7,532 bases of DNA from Candidatus Eiseniibacteriota bacterium (GTDB lineage Bacteria > Joyebacterota > Joyebacteria > Joyebacterales > Joyebacteraceae): assembly GCA_030638405.1 (NCBI GenBank), contig DAOWER010000024.1, forward strand, positions 1 through 7,532. Reading direction: 5' to 3'. Below are positions 4,961 to 7,532 of the stretch, piece by piece. Position 1 is the first letter of the stretch. Each line of letters opens with the position of its first letter. Position numbers and translations under genes: made by a program. The notes beneath the pieces are model-generated. The model had not been told where the DNA came from. It made no database searches and saw only the letters and a program-made list of their open reading frames with translations.

Positions 4961-7102
4961 ATGAGACGCGCGACTGCGCTTGCGGCCGTCGTGTTCGCGC
5001 TTGTGTTCTGCGTGAACGCTGCGGCGGACGTTCCGGAGATCATGAGCTACCAGGGCGTGCTCCGGGACGGGAGTGGCAACCCCGTACCGGACGGAAGCTA
5101 CAACGTGACGTTCAGGTTGTATGACGTGGAGACCGGCGGAACCGCGCTCTGGTCGGAAGGCCAGCCGCTCACGGCCACGGGCGGCATCATCAACGCCTAC
5201 CTGGGCTCCGTCGTTCCGCTCAACACGCTGGAGTTCGACGTGCCCTACTGGCTTGCCATTGCCATCGAGTACGGCCCGGAGCTGACCCCGAGGACTCCCT
5301 TGACGACGGCACCCTATGCCGGTCACGCGGCCTTCGCCGACCGGTGTGACGAAGCCGACGAGGACTGGGAGATCAACGGCGACGACATTCACCACGACGT
5401 CGGCAACGTCGGCATCGGTCTGTACCCGACCGACGCGCGCCTCGACGTTGGGACCGCCGTGGGCATCGCCGGCGACTTCTCAAACAATGCGTCCGGGAGC
5501 CAGTTCACGGTCCGGGTGGCCAATGGCGGCGGGACCGCCGGAGGTTTCTTCGCGAATCAGAATCCCACGTCCTATCCATCCACTCCCGTCGCCGTCTACG
5601 GCTCCGGTGCCTACGGAGCGGGCGGGGGGTTCTTCTACTCAAGCAACGGCGTCGGGGTCAGGGCAGCGACCTTCTCAGGGATTGCCGGGCTCGAGGCCTC
5701 TCACAGCGGAACGGGCTACTCAGCTCGCTTCCTGGGCGGCTCCGGCATCTCCGTGCAGGGCGAGGTGGAGACGGACGGTTTCCGCATGGACACCGGTGCA
5801 GGGTCGGGCTACGTCCTCACGTCCGACATCAGCGGCGTTGGCACGTGGCAGCCCGCGTCCGGAGGCGCGGACGGCGACTGGACCATCACTGGGAGCGACA
5901 TGCACTCGACCGTGCCCGGGTTCGTGGGCATCGGCGTGACGCTGCCCACGGCGAAGCTCGAGGTCTACAACGCCACCTCGGAAGAGGCGCTGGAGGTGAA
6001 GCACGGCGGCGCGAGCACCAGCCGCGTGGTTAATATCGAGCGCGTGTCGATGCCTTCGGTAGGCAACGACGCCCTCCAGATCGTCATCCCGTCAGGCTCG
6101 CCCGACGGCTGCCAGCTCATCGAGGCGGAGCGCGGCGGAGTACCCGTGTTCTACGTCATGGGGAACGGGCGTGTCATCGGGACCGCAGGCGCCTACTTGA
6201 CCGACGACCTCGAGGTCCACAACGGCCAGCTCCTGGTTGACTACGACGGCGACCACGTCGCCGAGTTCACCACGGTCGACGCCGTCAGCGGATACCACGT
6301 CGTGCACGCAGAGTGTATGGACACTGGGCTCGACGCCGACGGCGTCGCCGTCTACGGAAAGTACGAGCAGAATAACGACTACGGGTACGGAGGAGAGTTC
6401 TTCGGCGGCTACATAGGAGTGAAGGGCGAGGCGAGCGTCGCCTCGGGGAGCATGGGGCACATAGGTGTCTACGGACGCGCCACGAACGGCGGCATGTTCA
6501 ACTACGCCGTCTACGGCACCTCGTACGGGCCTGCCTCATACGCGGGCTACTTCTCGGGGGACGTAGAGGTGAATGGGGTGCTGTCCGCCACCACCAAGTA
6601 CTTCAAGGTGGACCACCCGCTCGATCCCGCGAACAAGTACCTGGTGCACGCGTGCGTCGAGAGCGACGAAATGGTCAACGTCTACAGCGGCAACGTCGTG
6701 CTGGACAGCGGCGGCAAGGCGCGCGTGGAACTTCCGGACTGGTTCGAGGCGGTCAACAAGGACTTCCGATATCAACTGACGGCCGTGGGCGCGCCGGGCC
6801 CCAACCTCTTCATTGCCGAGAAGATCTCAGACGGCGGCTTCGTCATCAGTGGCGGCGACCCTGGGATGGAGGTCTCCTGGCAGGTGACCGGCGTCCGGCA
6901 CGACCCGTTCGCAGAGGCGAACCGCATGGTCGTCGAGCAGGACAAGCCGCCGCACGAGATCGGCAAGTACAGGCACCCGGAGCTCTACGGGAGGTCGGAG
7001 ACGGAGGCAGTGCACTACCTCGGTGACCGGGCGGTCACGACCAGCGGTGGTCTGAGCGAGAGGAGGCCTGTCGAGGCGTTCGACCCGGACGATGGTGAGT
7101 AG
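4961..7102 (+). CDS. Secreted tail-fibre-like protein: YQG domain, two VGIG stalk segments, conserved C-terminal module
   Basis: A 713-residue protein. Residues 1-22 are a signal peptide (likely cut after N-A-A-A22). Residues 24-127 are the YQG domain (VPEIMSYQGVLRDGSGNPV ... TAPYAGHAAFA), homologous to that of the gene at 1883. Two similar segments follow: W136...GNVGIG...PTDARLDV and W307...GFVGIG...PTAKLEV, 171 residues apart. Gly/Ser/Tyr/Phe-rich stretches come after them, with VYG at residues 212, 464, 503 and 517 and phrases such as GSGYVLTSDISGVGTWQ and SYAGYFSGDVEVNG. These phrases are typical of phage tail-fibre-like and beta-solenoid stalk proteins. Residues 546 to about 663 (KYFKVDHPLDPANKYLVH, then VELPDWFEAVNKDFRYQLTA, VSWQVTGVRHDP, ANRMVVEQDKP) form a module I have seen at the end of many bacterial hypothetical proteins. 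It has no sorting domain and no catalytic motif was seen. It is likely an extended extracellular fibre or surface protein. Nothing else phage-like lies around it. Confidence 0.88.
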   Translation: MRRATALAAVVFALVFCVNAAADVPEIMSYQGVLRDGSGNPVPDGSYNVTFRLYDVETGGTALWSEGQPLTATGGIINAYLGSVVPLNTLEFDVPYWLAIAIEYGPELTPRTPLTTAPYAGHAAFADRCDEADEDWEINGDDIHHDVGNVGIGLYPTDARLDVGTAVGIAGDFSNNASGSQFTVRVANGGGTAGGFFANQNPTSYPSTPVAVYGSGAYGAGGGFFYSSNGVGVRAATFSGIAGLEASHSGTGYSARFLGGSGISVQGEVETDGFRMDTGAGSGYVLTSDISGVGTWQPASGGADGDWTITGSDMHSTVPGFVGIGVTLPTAKLEVYNATSEEALEVKHGGASTSRVVNIERVSMPSVGNDALQIVIPSGSPDGCQLIEAERGGVPVFYVMGNGRVIGTAGAYLTDDLEVHNGQLLVDYDGDHVAEFTTVDAVSGYHVVHAECMDTGLDADGVAVYGKYEQNNDYGYGGEFFGGYIGVKGEASVASGSMGHIGVYGRATNGGMFNYAVYGTSYGPASYAGYFSGDVEVNGVLSATTKYFKVDHPLDPANKYLVHACVESDEMVNVYSGNVVLDSGGKARVELPDWFEAVNKDFRYQLTAVGAPGPNLFIAEKISDGGFVISGGDPGMEVSWQVTGVRHDPFAEANRMVVEQDKPPHEIGKYRHPELYGRSETEAVHYLGDRAVTTSGGLSERRPVEAFDPDDGE

Positions 7103-7161
7103 TCACGGTACAGGCACAGGGTATTCGAGGCATTGAGACAGCACTTGAGAGGAGGCGCGTC

Positions 7162-7532
7162 ATGAAGTGGTTCGCACTTGCACTCGTAGTTCTCGTCACG
7201 GCTACGCCCACGGCCGCTCAGTACCAGATCACAGAGAGCGTGATCGGGAGCGGCGGCACCGATGCTGCCGGCGGCGGCTACCAGATGCTCGGTACCGTCG
7301 GCCAGCCGGTCATAGGCGTGACCGAGGGCCCGAGCTTCACGAACGAGATAGGTTTCTGGTACATGCCCGGCTGGATCCTGACCGGAGTTGCTGCGGATGA
7401 GCTTCCACTCCGTACCTACTTCGGCCAGAACTTCCCCAACCCGTTCAATCCCGTGACCACCATCGGTTATGCCCTGGCCACGCCGGCGCACGTCACGATC
7501 AAGGTCTACGACGTCTCCGGCCGCGAGGTCAG
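7162..7532 (+). CDS. Small secreted protein with sorting domain, N-terminal part (runs off right edge)
   Basis: 123 codons are visible before the window ends inside the gene. ATG 7162 follows AGAGGAGG (7148-7155) with 6-base spacing. Residues 1-19 are a signal peptide (MKWFALALVVLVTATPTAA, cut before Q20). Then come ESVIGSGGTDAAGGGYQMLG, T-V-G47-Q-P-V and, 15 residues on, E-I-G-F-W66. N90-F-P-N-P-F-N-P opens a T9SS type A / FlgD-like domain that continues with VTIKVYDVSGREV and is cut off by the edge. The same order of parts is seen in the gene at 1267, so the two are paralogues. The gap to the tail-fibre-like gene is 59 bases, with no terminator or clear promoter, so the two are probably co-transcribed. 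A full length near 190-200 residues is expected from the paralogue. Confidence 0.88.
   Translation, partial: MKWFALALVVLVTATPTAAQYQITESVIGSGGTDAAGGGYQMLGTVGQPVIGVTEGPSFTNEIGFWYMPGWILTGVAADELPLRTYFGQNFPNPFNPVTTIGYALATPAHVTIKVYDVSGREV

Overview
The window is high-GC bacterial DNA (clearly above 60% G+C by eye). It looks like a chromosomal cluster of exported, surface-type proteins from an uncultivated Gram-negative lineage of the FCB kind, such as Eisenbacteria, Krumholzibacteriota or Latescibacterota. That placement is an inference. It rests on C-terminal domains with the PNPFNP ... VWDGxD ... SGxYFY ... K-VLLK pattern (T9SS type A sorting / FlgD-like Ig fold), on N-terminal 'YQG' domains, and on the base composition. 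No phage, insertion sequence, CRISPR array, rRNA or tRNA was seen, and no enzyme is encoded in the window.

Layout. The left part (1-776) lies on the minus strand. It holds the first 100 codons of a secreted protein running off the left edge, then a small probable lipoprotein (483-776) with four WxxGxW motifs exactly 14 residues apart. A 490-base divergent intergenic region follows (777-1266). It carries a leader hairpin for the lipoprotein, a short dyad, and a near-consensus extended -10 promoter (1086-1114) reading right. That promoter appears to drive a three-gene unit. The genes are a 200-residue sorting-domain protein (1267-1869), a 421-residue YQG-domain protein with an unassigned C-terminal part (1883-3148), and a 484-residue FG-GAP/VCBS propeller protein with its own sorting domain (3224-4678). 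A perfect 11-bp hairpin sits between the second and third genes, and a perfect 12-bp terminator-like hairpin closes the unit (4714-4742). A second extended -10 promoter (4817-4845) starts the next unit: a 713-residue YQG-domain, tail-fibre-like protein (4961-7102), then another small sorting-domain protein that runs off the right edge (7162-7532).

How the genes fit together. Every protein seen has a Sec-type signal sequence or lipoprotein-like N-terminus, so the cluster is devoted to the envelope, cell surface or exterior. The two units share a plan: one YQG-domain protein without a sorting domain, next to one small 'LGQP...GFW' protein with a sorting domain. This suggests, as inference only, that partners are exported together and the small protein anchors or caps its neighbour. 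The propeller gene has an exact 459-bp (153-residue) three-blade super-repeat, the clearest structural regularity in the window.
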